Assembly (NCBI GenBank): GCA_033721235.1
Contig: JAWWAY010000003.1
Coordinates: 186,001 to 250,000 of the forward strand
Direction: 5' to 3'
Source: UBA5078 sp033721235
GTDB taxonomy: Bacteria > Pseudomonadota > Gammaproteobacteria > Pseudomonadales > Pseudohongiellaceae
DNA length: 64,000 nucleotides
Shown: one piece after another, positions 1 to 8,510 of the stretch
Layout: each line of letters starts with the position of its first letter
Numbering within the stretch: position 1 is the first letter of the stretch
Position numbers and translations under genes: made by a program
The notes under the pieces: model-generated
What the model was told of the DNA's origin: nothing
The model's input: the letters and a program-made list of their open reading frames with translations, nothing else
Database searches by the model: none

Positions 1-1078
1 CATCGCGAATCTGGAAGCGATTATTTAAAACGGTAATTTCTTCTTTCTCATCGGCGCGCAGAATGGCTTCGTCGAAATGTTGTAGCAGAACATCATTGAG
101 ACCGCGCAAGGTCGCTACCACCCGGTAGTACTCTTGCATGAGTTTCTCTACCGCAAGGCTCTTGTCGTCATCTTCATAGCCGAACAGCTTTGCCAGGTCT
201 TTTTGTTTGTCGAACAGTAGGCGATCTTCTTTGCGGCCGGCTAACATGTGTAAGCCATAGCGCAGTGTCCACAGAAGTTTTTCGCCCTTCATCAGTTGCT
301 TGTATTCTAAGTCGTTAAGAAACCCTAGCTTGACCAGATCGCCGAGAGTCTCAGCCCGGTAATGTCTCTTGGCTATCCAGCCAATGGTCTGAATATCGCG
401 CAGTCCGCCAGGGGAGGTTTTCACATTGGGCTCTAAGGCATAATCAATATCGTAATACTTATCGTGACGTTCGAGCTGCTCGTCGCGCTTGGCACGGAAG
501 AACTCCTTAGGGGGCCATACCTCGTCATTCTGAGTGAAGGCAATCATCTCCTCACGTAGCGACTCTGGACCGACAATAGTGCGCGATTCCATTAAGCTTG
601 TCGTCACGGTAATGTCTTTCAAAGCCTCTTGGCGACATTGGCTGAGAGAGCGAACGCTTTGACCCACGTCCAAATTAATATCCCATAGAAACGTTAAAAA
701 AGCGGTAATACTGTCTTTGTATTGATCGACATCATCGCTGCGGGTGAGAAGGAGTAAGTCGATGTCAGAGTAGGGCAATAGTTCACCGCGCCCGTAGCCA
801 CCAACCGCGAGCAAGCTGACATCGTCATTGCTTCCCCAATCGTATTGCTCCCATGCACAGCGTAGTAATTGGTCCATAAACCACGCGCGCCCTGTGACGA
901 TGCTGACAATGTCTTCGTTTTGGCGAAAACGCTCGTCTAAGATTTCGCAGTTTTTCTTGATAGTGTCGCGAAACAGGCTCATGGGATTGGCCGACTCAGC
1001 CAATTGTGCCCGGAACTTGTCTATATCAAACAGTGAACTATCCGATGCGGCTTCAAAGACCTGTTCTGCGTGTGTCAT
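1..1078 (-). CDS. glnD: [Protein-PII] uridylyltransferase GlnD, partial
   Basis: Reading the minus strand from the ATG at 1076-1078 gives an open frame that runs off the left edge (about 359 residues seen, C-terminal part missing). The nucleotidyltransferase motif GGYGRGELLPYSDIDLLLL, with its paired metal-binding Asp residues, is visible at roughly residue 95-110. GlnD uridylylates and deuridylylates PII proteins in response to glutamine. The HD and ACT domains that sense glutamine and remove UMP lie outside the window. It sits 53 bp downstream of map on the same strand, the order seen in Pseudomonas (map-glnD next to rpsB). Confidence 0.95.
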   Translation of the reverse strand, partial: MTHAEQVFEAASDSSLFDIDKFRAQLAESANPMSLFRDTIKKNCEILDERFRQNEDIVSIVTGRAWFMDQLLRCAWEQYDWGSNDDVSLLAVGGYGRGELLPYSDIDLLLLTRSDDVDQYKDSITAFLTFLWDINLDVGQSVRSLSQCRQEALKDITVTTSLMESRTIVGPESLREEMIAFTQNDEVWPPKEFFRAKRDEQLERHDKYYDIDYALEPNVKTSPGGLRDIQTIGWIAKRHYRAETLGDLVKLGFLNDLEYKQLMKGEKLLWTLRYGLHMLAGRKEDRLLFDKQKDLAKLFGYEDDDKSLAVEKLMQEYYRVVATLRGLNDVLLQHFDEAILRADEKEEITVLNNRFQIRD

Positions 1079-1131
1079 GGTTGGCTTCCAATTGGGATTG
1101 GTGAAGTGAGAGCTATTCATTGTGCGGTCAA

Positions 1132-1905
1132 TCAAAAAGGTTCGTCGGGACGCTTTGTTAGAACTTCGCAGCCATCGGCGGTGACTGCCAAGGTATGCTC
1201 CCATTGGGCAGACAAGCGACGATCGCGAGTCGTTACCGTCCAGCCATCAGCCTTTGATAGTTTGGAGTGCCGACTGCCGGCATTGAGCATCGGCTCAATG
1301 GTAAAGGTCATTCCTTCCGTGATAGTGATGCCCGTGCCAGGGCTGCCGTAATGCAATACCTGAGGTTCTTCATGAAAAACTTGTCCGATGCCGTGCCCAC
1401 AGTACTCTCGAACCACTGAGTAGTTGTTCGCTTCTGCATGGGTTTGAATAATATGGCCAATATCGCCTAGTTTCACACCTGGCTTCACAATATCGATGGC
1501 CTTATAGAGGCACTGCTGAGTGACATCGATTAAGCGCTGGGCATGGGGCGCAACGTCACCCACGAGGAACATCTTACTGGTGTCGCCATGAAAGCCGTCT
1601 TTAATGACGGTGATATCGATATTGATAATATCGCCTTTTTTCAGGATTTTCTTGTCATTAGGTATGCCGTGGCAGATAACATGATTAACCGATGTGCAGA
1701 TGGACTTGGGAAAGCCATTGTAGTTCAGCGGAGCAGGGATGGCGCCTTGTTCGTTAACGATGTATTCGTGGCAAATGCGGTCCAACTCGCCCGTGCTCAC
1801 GCCCGCTTGGACGTATGGTCCGATCATTTCTAGGACCTCGGCAGCTAGGCGTCCCGCAACGCGCATTTTGGCTATATCTTCAGGCGTCTTAATTGTAATG
1901 CTCAT
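1132..1905 (-). CDS. map: Methionine aminopeptidase, type I
   Basis: This 257-residue protein is the usual length for bacterial type I MetAP, which removes the initiator Met from nascent proteins in the cytoplasm. The five metal ligands of the pita-bread fold are in place: Asp97 (NIDIT), Asp108 (GDTS), His171 (CGHGIG), Glu204 (TIEPM) and Glu236 (QWEHT). It starts at ATG 1903-1905. It is divergent from rpsB across about 370 bp and probably co-transcribed with glnD. Confidence 0.97.
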   Translation of the reverse strand: MSITIKTPEDIAKMRVAGRLAAEVLEMIGPYVQAGVSTGELDRICHEYIVNEQGAIPAPLNYNGFPKSICTSVNHVICHGIPNDKKILKKGDIINIDITVIKDGFHGDTSKMFLVGDVAPHAQRLIDVTQQCLYKAIDIVKPGVKLGDIGHIIQTHAEANNYSVVREYCGHGIGQVFHEEPQVLHYGSPGTGITITEGMTFTIEPMLNAGSRHSKLSKADGWTVTTRDRRLSAQWEHTLAVTADGCEVLTKRPDEPF

Positions 1906-2062
1906 GTACTAGTGATTTCTCAGCTTGGTTGCGTAAAATAAGAGGCGCCATTGTAAAGCAGGAATCGCTTGATTGACACCGCTAGCCGCGCCTTTCAGGG
2001 CATATTGCCCGTCATAGAATATGCTTTAAGGCATGCTGAAGCTCTTTAAGTCGGGCCTGCTT

Positions 2063-2075
2063 TGTGGTATAAAGC
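2063..2075 (+). promoter_or_regulatory. rpsB promoter, extended -10 with GC-rich discriminator
   Basis: The stretch TGTGG (2063-2067) is followed directly by a -10 TATAAA (2068-2073) and then GCTGCGCGC. A TGTGG extended -10 with a GC-rich discriminator is the conserved form of the gammaproteobacterial rpsB promoter and is typical of stringently controlled ribosomal genes. The -35 is weak (TTTAAG at 2045-2050). The resulting leader of about 195 nt is where S2 autoregulation acts in E. coli. Confidence 0.6.
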
Positions 2076-2275
2076 TGCGCGCTCGAACAAGTAGCCGAAA
2101 TGCTCATTGAATTTAGGCCTGCTTTTTGAGTCAAAATCGAGTCCTGTACTCATGTTTTATTAAATTAATGTCGCACATACATCGTCACATGTGTTTTGGG
2201 TGCCCACTGATTCCTAGGAATATGGCGGGTTAAACCATGGGATGTATGGAGGCCTAACCCGATTAAAGGATAAAT

Positions 2276-3058
2276 ATGTCTAACGTTTCAATGAAAGATA
2301 TGCTTAAAGCTGGTGTGCATTTTGGCCACCAGAGTCGTTATTGGAACCCAAAAATGAAGCCTTTCATTTTTGGTGCCAGAAACAAGATTCACATCATCAA
2401 CCTAGAGCACACAGTTCCAGCTCTTAACTCAGCACTAGCAGAAGTTCAGGCTTTAGCGGCGAAAAAGAAGAAAGTTCTATTCGTTGGTACAAAGCGCGCT
2501 GCAGGTAAGATCATTAAAGAGCAAGCAACTCGAGCTGGCATGCCTTATGTTGATCACCGTTGGTTGGGCGGCATGCTCACTAACTACAAAACTATCCGTG
2601 GTTCTATCAAGAAACTACGCGATCTAGAGGCTCAAGAGCAAGACGGCACTTTCGATAGGCTGACTAAGAAAGAAGCGCTAATGCGTCGCCGCGAGAAAGA
2701 GAAGCTCGAGCGTTCAATTGGTGGTATTAAAGAAATGGGCGGTCTACCGGACGCTTTGTTCGTGATCGACGTTGATCACGAGCGCATTGCCATCACAGAA
2801 GCTAATAACCTTCGCATTCCTGTCATAGGAATCGTTGATACTAACAGCAACCCAGACGGTATCCAGTTCCCAGTTCCTGGTAACGATGATGCTATTCGCG
2901 CTATCGAGCTTTACGCTACAGCAGTAGCAGACGCTTGCTTGAGTGGCCAAGGCGACTCAAACAAAGTAGTGGGCGATAGTGAGTTTGTTGAGGTTGAAGA
3001 GGCAGCAGCAGAGCCAGCAGCGGAAGCAGCGGCAGAAGACGCAGCGCCAGAAGCTTAA
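2276..3058 (+). CDS. rpsB: 30S ribosomal protein S2
   Basis: This 260-residue protein begins MSNVSMKDMLKAGVHFGHQ, the hallmark S2 N-terminus. It has the S2 signature around RWNPKMKPFIFG/LGGMLTN and ends in an acidic Ala/Glu-rich tail (about 20 residues). S2 binds late on the 30S head near bS1. The start follows AAAGGATAAAT, a good ribosome-binding site. It heads the rpsB-tsf unit; two hairpins separate it from tsf. Confidence 0.98.
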   Translation: MSNVSMKDMLKAGVHFGHQSRYWNPKMKPFIFGARNKIHIINLEHTVPALNSALAEVQALAAKKKKVLFVGTKRAAGKIIKEQATRAGMPYVDHRWLGGMLTNYKTIRGSIKKLRDLEAQEQDGTFDRLTKKEALMRRREKEKLERSIGGIKEMGGLPDALFVIDVDHERIAITEANNLRIPVIGIVDTNSNPDGIQFPVPGNDDAIRAIELYATAVADACLSGQGDSNKVVGDSEFVEVEEAAAEPAAEAAAEDAAPEA

Positions 3059-3080
3059 GTATCACTGCAAAATCTTGCCT

Positions 3081-3106
3081 GCCGCCCAAGGTGGCGGGCG
3101 GCTTTC
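3081..3106 (+). terminator. Hairpin downstream of rpsB (possible attenuator)
   Basis: GCCGCC (3081-3086) pairs with GGCGGC (3097-3102) and is followed by TTTCT. It lies just after the rpsB stop and upstream of a second, stronger hairpin. The short, interrupted T-run suggests partial termination only. Confidence 0.5.
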
Positions 3107-3158
3107 TACACGGGTGAGGGGTAACTCAGCGGTTATTCCTTCCCAGTGAGAGAGTCGA

Positions 3159-3184
3159 AAAGAGGGGCGTAGCCCCTTTTTTTT
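3159..3184 (+). terminator. Rho-independent terminator/attenuator between rpsB and tsf
   Basis: GGGGC (3164-3168) and GCCCC (3172-3176) form a stem with a GTA loop, preceded by AAAAGA and followed by eight T residues. This is a textbook intrinsic terminator. Because tsf lies downstream on the same strand, it probably lowers tsf expression relative to rpsB or isolates a separate tsf promoter. Confidence 0.8.
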
Positions 3185-3235
3185 AAGTTTTTTTTATTAA
3201 TTGAATCAAATTCGAATATAGATAGGGGCAATATA

Positions 3236-4111
3236 ATGTCAAATATCACGGCAGCAATGGTGAAGGATCTGCGTGAGCGCACAGGTCTTGGCATGATGGA
3301 CTGTAAAAAAGCATTGGTTGAAGCCGGTGGCGACATCGATAAGGCTATCGACGATCTGCGTAAAGCAAGCGGCATGAAAGCAGCGAAGAAAGCATCTCGC
3401 GTAGCAGCCGACGGCATTGTCATGACTAAAGTATCTGAAGATGGTAACTACGGTGTTATCGTGGAAGTGAACAGCGAAACTGACTTCGTTGCTCGTGACG
3501 ATAACTTCCAAGGCTTTGCCAATGCAGTATTGGAAAAAGCGTTTGCTAGCAAAGAGAAAGACGTAGCGGCATTGATGGAAGGTGAGCTTGAGAATGCTCG
3601 CGAAGCACTTGTACAAAAAATTGGTGAGAACATTGGCGTTCGTCGTATCGAAATTGTTGAGTTCGAAAATATCAACGACGGTATCGTAGACTCTTACGTT
3701 CACGGCAATAACCGAATTGCCGTATTGGTAGCCCTCAAAGGCGGTGATGATGCGCTAGCAAAAGACATCGCTATGCACGTTGCCGCGGTAAACCCTACTG
3801 TGGTTAAAGCCGAAGATGTACCAAAAGAGTTGCTTGCTAAAGAGTCAGAGATATACTCAGCTCAGGCGCGTGAGAGTGGCAAGCCAGAAGAGATCATCGA
3901 GAAGATGATTCAGGGCCGTCTACGCAAGTTTGTTGCAGAAATTACTTTGCTAGAGCAACAGTTTGTTAAAGACCCAGACCTTACGATTGCGCAGCTGCTT
4001 AAGAACGCCGGTGCAGACGTTGTAAGCTTTACTCGCTTTGAAGTGGGTGAAGGTATCGAGAAAGAAGAAGTCGATTTTGCAACTGAAGTAGCACAGGCTG
4101 CTGGAAGCTAA
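3236..4111 (+). CDS. tsf: Elongation factor Ts
   Basis: This 291-residue protein is the nucleotide-exchange factor for EF-Tu. The N-terminal UBA-like domain (MSNITAAMVKDLRERTGLGM) and the conserved NSETDFVARDDNF motif that contacts EF-Tu (near residue 80) are both present. The start ATG is preceded by GATAGGGGCAATATA. It follows rpsB after 177 bp that contain two terminator-like hairpins. Confidence 0.98.
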   Translation: MSNITAAMVKDLRERTGLGMMDCKKALVEAGGDIDKAIDDLRKASGMKAAKKASRVAADGIVMTKVSEDGNYGVIVEVNSETDFVARDDNFQGFANAVLEKAFASKEKDVAALMEGELENAREALVQKIGENIGVRRIEIVEFENINDGIVDSYVHGNNRIAVLVALKGGDDALAKDIAMHVAAVNPTVVKAEDVPKELLAKESEIYSAQARESGKPEEIIEKMIQGRLRKFVAEITLLEQQFVKDPDLTIAQLLKNAGADVVSFTRFEVGEGIEKEEVDFATEVAQAAGS

Positions 4112-4141
4112 GTATTAATCGACTTTTACAAGGGATTAGCT

Positions 4142-4870
4142 ATGTCAACGTCCAAAACTGATAAGAAGTATAAGCGTATACTCCTAAAACTAAGCGGAGA
4201 GGCTTTAATGGGAGATGCCGATTTCGGCATCGATCCTAAGGTCTTGGATAGGATGGCTGTCGAGGTAGGGCAGCTGGTCGGTTTGGGCGTACAAATTGGC
4301 ATGGTAATCGGCGGCGGTAACCTGTTCCGTGGGGCGGCACTCAATGCAGCCGGCATGGAGCGGGTAACCGGCGATCATATGGGCATGTTGGCTACTCTGA
4401 TGAATGCGCTCGCGATGCGCGATGCCTTAGAGCGTGCCAGCATAGCCACTCGCGTCATGTCCGCTATTCCCATGAGTGGGGTAGTGGAGCATTACGATAG
4501 ACGAACGGCGATTCGTCATTTGCGTTCCGGCGATGTGGTTATTTTCGCGGCCGGTACAGGCAATCCATTCTTTACAACCGATTCGGCCGCCTGTTTGCGC
4601 GGAATCGAAATTGACGCAGAATTAATTCTAAAAGCCACAAAAGTGGATGGCGTTTATTCTGCCGACCCAGAGCTCGAGCCTGATGCGGTTAAATACGATC
4701 GCCTGACATTCGATGAAGTGTTGGATAAGAAGCTCGGCGTGATGGACCTAACGGCTATCTGCCTCATCAGAGAGCACGATATTCCAGTAAGAGTTTTTAA
4801 TATGAATAAGCCCGGCGCCTTGCTAAACAATGTGATGGGCATTGCCGATGGCACAATCATAGAAAACTAA
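4142..4870 (+). CDS. pyrH: Uridylate kinase
   Basis: This 242-residue amino-acid-kinase-fold enzyme phosphorylates UMP to UDP. Visible motifs are KRILLKLSGEALMG at the N-terminus, MVIGGGNLFRG and GTGNPFFTTDSAACLRGIEI, which bind phosphates and UMP. It lies 30 bp after tsf and 43 bp before frr, the standard gene order. It is hexameric and feedback-controlled by UTP/GTP in relatives. Confidence 0.97.
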   Translation: MSTSKTDKKYKRILLKLSGEALMGDADFGIDPKVLDRMAVEVGQLVGLGVQIGMVIGGGNLFRGAALNAAGMERVTGDHMGMLATLMNALAMRDALERASIATRVMSAIPMSGVVEHYDRRTAIRHLRSGDVVIFAAGTGNPFFTTDSAACLRGIEIDAELILKATKVDGVYSADPELEPDAVKYDRLTFDEVLDKKLGVMDLTAICLIREHDIPVRVFNMNKPGALLNNVMGIADGTIIEN

Positions 4871-4913
4871 TACGACACCTCCTATAGAATCCAGTCCTCA
4901 AAGGAAGCATACG

Positions 4914-5471
4914 ATGATTGACGACATTATTAAGGACGCTGAGGAGCGCATGGCGAAGAGCCTAAACGCCCTAGACATAGCTTTTAACAAGATTCGCACA
5001 GGCCGCGCGCATCCAAGTATTTTGGATTCTATTACCGTCGAGTATTACGGCGCGGAAACTCCTCTTAATCAATTGGCGAATATCACTGTCGAAGATGGCC
5101 GCTGCTTGGTGGTTATTCCTTGGGAAAAGCCGTTGATTGGGGAAGTTGAAAAAGCCATTATGAAATCAGATTTAGGCTTAAACCCGTCTAATAACGGCGA
5201 GTCCGTTCGCGTGCCAATGCCTATGCTGACCGAGGAGACGCGTCGCGACTTTACTAAGCAAGCGAAGGCCGAGGCTGAGAATGCTCGGGTTGCGGTGCGC
5301 AATATTCGACGCGATGCCAATGGTGACTTTAAAGATCTACAGAAAGAGAAAGAGATCAGCGAAGACGATCAACGTCGTGCCGAGGAGCGAGTGCAAAAAC
5401 TGACTGATAAGTACATCGCCAAAATTGAAGAGCATTACTCTGCTAAAGAAGCTGATCTGCTTTCTATCTAA
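4914..5471 (+). CDS. frr: Ribosome recycling factor
   Basis: This 185-residue protein is exactly the family length. RRF, together with EF-G, splits post-termination ribosomes. Characteristic segments are NKIRTGRAHPSILD (domain I), TPLNQLANI, and the C-terminal helix EEHYSAKEADLLSI. AAAGGAAG lies 8 nt before the ATG. Its order after pyrH is conserved in bacteria. Confidence 0.97.
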   Translation: MIDDIIKDAEERMAKSLNALDIAFNKIRTGRAHPSILDSITVEYYGAETPLNQLANITVEDGRCLVVIPWEKPLIGEVEKAIMKSDLGLNPSNNGESVRVPMPMLTEETRRDFTKQAKAEAENARVAVRNIRRDANGDFKDLQKEKEISEDDQRRAEERVQKLTDKYIAKIEEHYSAKEADLLSI

Positions 5472-5476
5472 TGGCT

Positions 5477-5508
5477 TCGGGAGGGTCGAAGATCATCGAC
5501 TTTCCCGA
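5477..5508 (+). terminator. Hairpin after frr
   Basis: A two-part stem pairs TCGGGA (5477-5482) with TCCCGA (5503-5508) and GTCGA (5485-5489) with TCGAC (5496-5500). There is no following T-run, so it may be a processing or stability element rather than a terminator. Confidence 0.35.
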
Positions 5509-5576
5509 TACTAAACGTTCAGTGATACAGCTCAATCTACTATCAGTTAACAATTATTAAGAGCAATAGACATCGG

Positions 5577-6365
5577 ATGCCAAAAGATACTCCAGTAGAG
5601 TCTCAGTCTGACGCTTTACCGGCCCATGTGGCCGTTATCATGGATGGTAATAATCGTTGGGCGCGTGTGAACGAGCTTACTGGGTCTGCCGGCCATCGGG
5701 CTGGTGCCGAAGCGGCCAGACAGGTCGTACTCTCCTGCGTTAAACGTAATATCAAATACCTCACGCTGTTTGCCTTCAGCAGCGAAAATTGGCTACGCCC
5801 AAATAAAGAAGTCAAAGGCTTAATGGCCTTATTTCTCGCCGTCTTAAAGCGCAAAGAGATTATGCAATTGCACAATCTAAACGTGCGGCTACGCTTTATT
5901 GGCAATAGAGATAGCTTCTCAGCTCAGCTGCAGGCACATATGCAGGATGTGGAGGAAATGACCGCTAAGAACACCGGGACAGTGGTCACAGTGGCCGCCG
6001 ATTACGGTGGTCGCTGGGATATCGCCGATGCCGCAAAACGCATCGCAAAGAAAGTGGAGGCGGGCGAGATTAGCGCTGATGATGTCGATGTCGATCTCAT
6101 GCAATCCCATGTGTGCCTAGGCAATGAGCCGGCACCTGATCTATGTATTCGCACCGGTGGTGAGAGTCGAATTAGTAATTTTTTATTATGGCAATTCGCC
6201 TACACCGAGCTGTATTTCACGCCTTGCTACTGGCCTGATTTTGACGATGCGCAATTCGAATTGGCGATGCAGGACTACTCTAAACGCCAGCGCCGCTACG
6301 GTCATCTCGATACTCCCGCCCACAGTGATGAGTTGCACGCGCGAGGGAGTTCTAATAGTGCTTAG
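5577..6365 (+). CDS. uppS: Undecaprenyl diphosphate synthase (cis-prenyltransferase)
   Basis: This 262-residue enzyme condenses farnesyl diphosphate with eight isopentenyl diphosphates to give C55-PP, the carrier lipid for peptidoglycan and surface glycans. The catalytic Asp is Asp23 in HVAVIMDGNNRWAR. FSSENWLRP and the C-terminal RTGGESRISNFLLWQFAYTE are also signatures. The stop overlaps the cdsA start by 8 bases. It is functionally linked to the DUF368 translocase and the polysaccharide genes further right. Confidence 0.97.
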   Translation: MPKDTPVESQSDALPAHVAVIMDGNNRWARVNELTGSAGHRAGAEAARQVVLSCVKRNIKYLTLFAFSSENWLRPNKEVKGLMALFLAVLKRKEIMQLHNLNVRLRFIGNRDSFSAQLQAHMQDVEEMTAKNTGTVVTVAADYGGRWDIADAAKRIAKKVEAGEISADDVDVDLMQSHVCLGNEPAPDLCIRTGGESRISNFLLWQFAYTELYFTPCYWPDFDDAQFELAMQDYSKRQRRYGHLDTPAHSDELHARGSSNSA

Positions 6366-7227
6366 AACTCGAGTCATCACGGCTCTCGTCATGCTGGCGT
6401 TTCTTTATGTGGCAGCGGTGATATTGGAGCCATTTTTCTTCGCCCTTTGCATCACACTTGTTGTCTTAATTGCCAGCAGTGAATGGGGCGCTTTGATGGG
6501 GCTTAATGGCCCCGTTAATAAAGGCGTTTTTATTCTCATTAGTGCCGTTTTAATGTTGGGCATAGCGCCATTCATTGGTCTCAAACCGGCGGCCTCGGCA
6601 CTGGATAGTTCCGCCGTTATGACGGTTTGCATCGTGGGAGTAATTTTTTGGCTATGGGCATTTAAGCTCATGCGTGATTTTCCCAATAAAACCGCAACTT
6701 GGACCAATACTATCGTATCGGCGTTAATCGGATACTTAGTCCTATTGCCGACTTGGGTAGCCTTATTACAACTGAAATATCTGCAGAGTGACGGCGTTTT
6801 AGTGTTTGCTTTAATCGCCATGGTCAGTGTTGCAGACATCGGTGCCTATTTCGTAGGCCGCGCCTTCGGCAATAAGAAGCTGGCGCCACAGCTCAGTCCC
6901 GGTAAATCCTGGGCTGGTTTTTGGGGAGGGGTAGCGTCTTGTGGCCTCTTGTCCATCGCCTTGTTGCTGCTACTCAATCGCTTCGTGACGCCCTTAAGCT
7001 TAATGCAGAGTGTGAGTCTCATTGTATTGATGCTCGTCGTAGCCGTGTTCAGTGTCTTGGGTGATCTGTTCGAAAGTATGTTTAAGCGCAATCAAGGCAT
7101 AAAAGACAGTGGTAGCATCCTGCCGGGCCACGGCGGAATATTAGATCGCATCGATAGTCTTACCGCCGCTGCGCCCTTGTTTGTGGTATCGCTGCTGCTG
7201 GTGCTGGGAGACGCGGTATGGGCTTAG
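6358..7227 (+). CDS. cdsA: Phosphatidate cytidylyltransferase
   Basis: A GTG start at 6358-6360 is chosen because GAGGGAG sits 8 nt upstream and the longer upstream frame is only the shadow of uppS. This gives 289 residues. CdsA makes CDP-diacylglycerol from phosphatidic acid and CTP in the inner membrane. Several hydrophobic helices precede the signature SPGKSWAGFWGG and the C-terminal GDLFESMFKR...KDSGSILPGHGGILDRIDS. It overlaps uppS (8 nt) and dxr (10 nt). Confidence 0.95.
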   Translation: MLRTRVITALVMLAFLYVAAVILEPFFFALCITLVVLIASSEWGALMGLNGPVNKGVFILISAVLMLGIAPFIGLKPAASALDSSAVMTVCIVGVIFWLWAFKLMRDFPNKTATWTNTIVSALIGYLVLLPTWVALLQLKYLQSDGVLVFALIAMVSVADIGAYFVGRAFGNKKLAPQLSPGKSWAGFWGGVASCGLLSIALLLLLNRFVTPLSLMQSVSLIVLMLVVAVFSVLGDLFESMFKRNQGIKDSGSILPGHGGILDRIDSLTAAAPLFVVSLLLVLGDAVWA

Positions 7228-8426
7228 CGCAAACCGCCAATAGACCTAGCCGCTCAATCACCATTTTGGGCTCCACGGGCTCTATTGGTACCAGTACGCT
7301 CGACGTCATCTCGCTTCATTCCCAATACCAAGTATTTGCTCTGACGGCCAATAGGAATGTGGCGATGATGCTTGAGCAATGCCTGCGTTACACTCCGCGC
7401 TACGCTGTGATGGTGCAAGAGTCGGCCGCGCAGCAGCTCAGCGAAAAGCTGCGAGCCGCCGCTTGTGACACAGAAGTATTGTCTGGGCCTGATTCGCTTG
7501 GTGAGGTCGCTGAGCACAGTGAGGTCGATACGGTGATGGCGGCGATCGTGGGAGCGGCGGGTCTAGCCCCAACATTGAAGGCCGTGCAAAGCCATAAGAA
7601 AGTCTTATTGGCTAACAAAGAAGCGTTGGTCATGGCCGGTGATCTATTCATGGCAGAGCTAGCGAATAGTCACGCCATTTTGCTGCCCATCGATAGCGAG
7701 CATAATGCGGTATTCCAATGCCTGCCTCCAGAGTCCAGATTGGCCGGAGGGGATGTCAACTCTCAGGGGGTTAGCAGGGTTGTGCTAACCGCATCGGGTG
7801 GACCATTCAGAGAGACCCCTATTGCAGATTTGCCCTCAGTGACTCCCGAACAAGCCTGCAAGCACCCCAATTGGGAGATGGGCCGTAAGATCTCGGTGGA
7901 CTCAGCATCGATGATGAACAAGGGCCTAGAGATAATCGAAGCCTGTTATATGTTCGGCATTCCTGCGCAGCAGGTCGATGTGCTTATCCACCCTCAGAGC
8001 ATCGTGCATTCGATGGTCGAGTATGTGGATGGGTCTTTTTTAGCGCAGATGGGAAGCCCTGATATGCGAATACCCATCGCCTATAGCTTGGCTTGGCCCC
8101 AAAGAGTGGCTTCGGGGGCTGCGCGCCTTGATCTAAGCCAGCAGGCTGCCTTACAGTTTTATCAGCCCGATAAGGAGCGCTTTCCGTGCCTGCGCTTGGG
8201 TTTTGAGGCGGCCGCAAAAGGGGGAACGACCCCGACAGTTCTCAATGCGGCCAATGAAGTGGCTGTGGAGGCTTTTTTGACAGGCAAGAGTCGATTTACC
8301 GATATACCTGTTATCATCGAGGATGTATTGGGCCAAATGACTTGTAGGCCCGCTGAAAGTATAGATATTATTCGCCAAGCCGATGAGCAGGCGCGCAATC
8401 TTGCGTTGGAGCTAATTAGCCGTTAA
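7218..8426 (+). CDS. dxr: 1-deoxy-D-xylulose 5-phosphate reductoisomerase
   Basis: This 402-residue enzyme is the second step of the MEP isoprenoid pathway (DXP to MEP, NADPH and a divalent metal). The NADPH loop GSTGSIGTSTLDV is at residue 18-30. The metal and substrate residues lie in LLPIDSEHNAVFQCL and the region WEMGRKISVDSASMMNKGLE. It overlaps cdsA by 10 nt. IspD and IspF of the same pathway lie 20 kb to the right. Confidence 0.97.
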   Translation: MGLAQTANRPSRSITILGSTGSIGTSTLDVISLHSQYQVFALTANRNVAMMLEQCLRYTPRYAVMVQESAAQQLSEKLRAAACDTEVLSGPDSLGEVAEHSEVDTVMAAIVGAAGLAPTLKAVQSHKKVLLANKEALVMAGDLFMAELANSHAILLPIDSEHNAVFQCLPPESRLAGGDVNSQGVSRVVLTASGGPFRETPIADLPSVTPEQACKHPNWEMGRKISVDSASMMNKGLEIIEACYMFGIPAQQVDVLIHPQSIVHSMVEYVDGSFLAQMGSPDMRIPIAYSLAWPQRVASGAARLDLSQQAALQFYQPDKERFPCLRLGFEAAAKGGTTPTVLNAANEVAVEAFLTGKSRFTDIPVIIEDVLGQMTCRPAESIDIIRQADEQARNLALELISR

Positions 8427-8510
8427 GGCCCTTTAGCAATATACACCGTGGACGAAGAGAGCCTACTGATTTAGCCATCTCGTCTCCAATCACGAAAAGC
8501 AGTTTCTATT

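Noticed and set aside
1973..1978. TTGACA as the -35 of rpsB
   Set aside because: No -10 lies 16-18 bp downstream; the TGTGG-TATAAA element at 2063 is a better promoter.
6124..6357. Extended N-terminus of CdsA
   Set aside because: It lies wholly inside uppS and has no membrane-protein character; the GTG at 6358 has a good ribosome-binding site.
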